Source: Clostridiales bacterium (GTDB lineage: Bacteria; Bacillota; Clostridia; Oscillospirales; Acutalibacteraceae). From it: a DNA stretch of 6,006 nt. Positions 5,900 through 6,006 of this stretch are shown piece by piece. A model generated the notes under the pieces. The model made no database searches. It was not told the DNA's origin and saw only the letters and a list, made by a program, of their open reading frames with translations. Position 1 is the first letter of the stretch, and every line of letters begins with the position of its first letter. The DNA lies in assembly GCA_012511485.1 (NCBI GenBank), contig JAAZFZ010000147.1:1-6006 (forward strand). Reading direction: 5' to 3'. The position numbers and the translations under genes were made by a program.

Positions 5900-5928
5900 T
5901 TCAATTAATTTTCACCTCAGCATATAAT
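5900..5928 (+). promoter_or_regulatory. Promoter of the rightward partial gene
   Basis: TTCAAT (5900-5905) and a perfect TATAAT (5923-5928) are 17 bases apart, fitting a sigma-A promoter. Transcription would start near 5935, leaving a leader of about 24 bases that contains the ribosome binding site. Confidence 0.6.
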
Positions 5929-5954
5929 GTTAATAATCTAGTTGTGTGAGGTGA
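5912..5954. repeat. Inverted repeat flanking the -10 box and covering the ribosome binding site
   Basis: TCACCTCA (5912-5919) and TGAGGTGA (5947-5954) are perfect 8-base inverted arms, 27 bases apart. The left arm lies in the promoter spacer and the right arm is the ribosome binding site. Either it is a protein-binding operator, or it can hide the ribosome binding site in RNAs started further upstream. Confidence 0.4.
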
Positions 5955-5958
5955 GAAG

Positions 5959-6006
5959 ATGCCAGATTTAAGTGATTTTGAGAAGTTTCCGCAAAAACCA
6001 CAAACC
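5959..6006 (+). CDS. Start of an unidentified gene (first 16 codons)
   Basis: ATG at 5959 follows AGGTGA (5949-5954) by 4 bases and opens MPDLSDFEKFPQKPQT, with no stop before the window ends. A perfect TATAAT lies 30 bases upstream. The visible residues are hydrophilic with two prolines and show no signal peptide. This is too short to assign a family. Confidence 0.7.
   Translation, partial: MPDLSDFEKFPQKPQT

Larger units (their letters stand above)
5484..5958. other. 475-base region between divergent genes
   Basis: This holds no long ORF. From the acyltransferase side it contains that gene's ribosome binding site, an A/T-rich leader, inverted repeats at 5587-5670 and the 30-residue ORF at 5612-5704. 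From about 5705 to 5910 it is very AT-rich, with homopolymer runs and five TTA units, and holds promoter candidates in both directions. The promoter and leader of the rightward gene at 5959 fill the rest. Confidence 0.8.

Overview
The window looks like a stretch of chromosome from a low-to-moderate GC, Gram-positive-type bacterium, most likely an uncultured gut member of the Clostridia. This is inferred from strong AGGAGG-like ribosome binding sites, hairpin-plus-T-run terminators, ATG and GTG starts, and the type of proteins. There are no RNA genes, insertion sequences, phage genes or CRISPR repeats.

Layout, left to right. (1) A leftward NAD(P)-dependent sugar-type oxidoreductase of the Gfo/Idh/MocA family, cut off at its C-terminus by the window edge (1-1109). 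(2) A short divergent promoter region, then a rightward GPH-family (MelB-like) sugar:cation symporter (1233-2759). These two are back to back and could form one small uptake-and-oxidation cassette for a sugar or glycoside that cannot be named from sequence. (3) A hairpin, then a rightward secernin-like Ntn hydrolase of the peptidase C69 group (2945-4135), whose most credible start puts the nucleophile cysteine at residue 2. (4) A bidirectional terminator shared by convergent genes. (5) A leftward polytopic membrane protein related to heparan-alpha-glucosaminide N-acetyltransferase (HGSNAT/DUF5009), predicted to acylate a sugar outside the membrane (4230-5483). (6) A 475-base region with no long gene. 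It holds a 30-residue hydrophobic ORF with a good ribosome binding site (5612-5704, leftward), overlapping inverted repeats, and very AT-rich sequence. (7) The first 16 codons of an unidentified rightward gene with a clear promoter (5959-6006).

The long genes are ordinary family members in an undescribed combination; nothing in them demonstrates a new system. The most unusual part is 5587-5704, where a small membrane-peptide ORF lies in the leader of the acyltransferase gene. Two inverted repeats there join the peptide's coding sequence to the sequence just after its stop codon, in interleaved order. It may be a small membrane protein gene, a regulatory leader peptide, or (more speculatively) a type I toxin-like unit.
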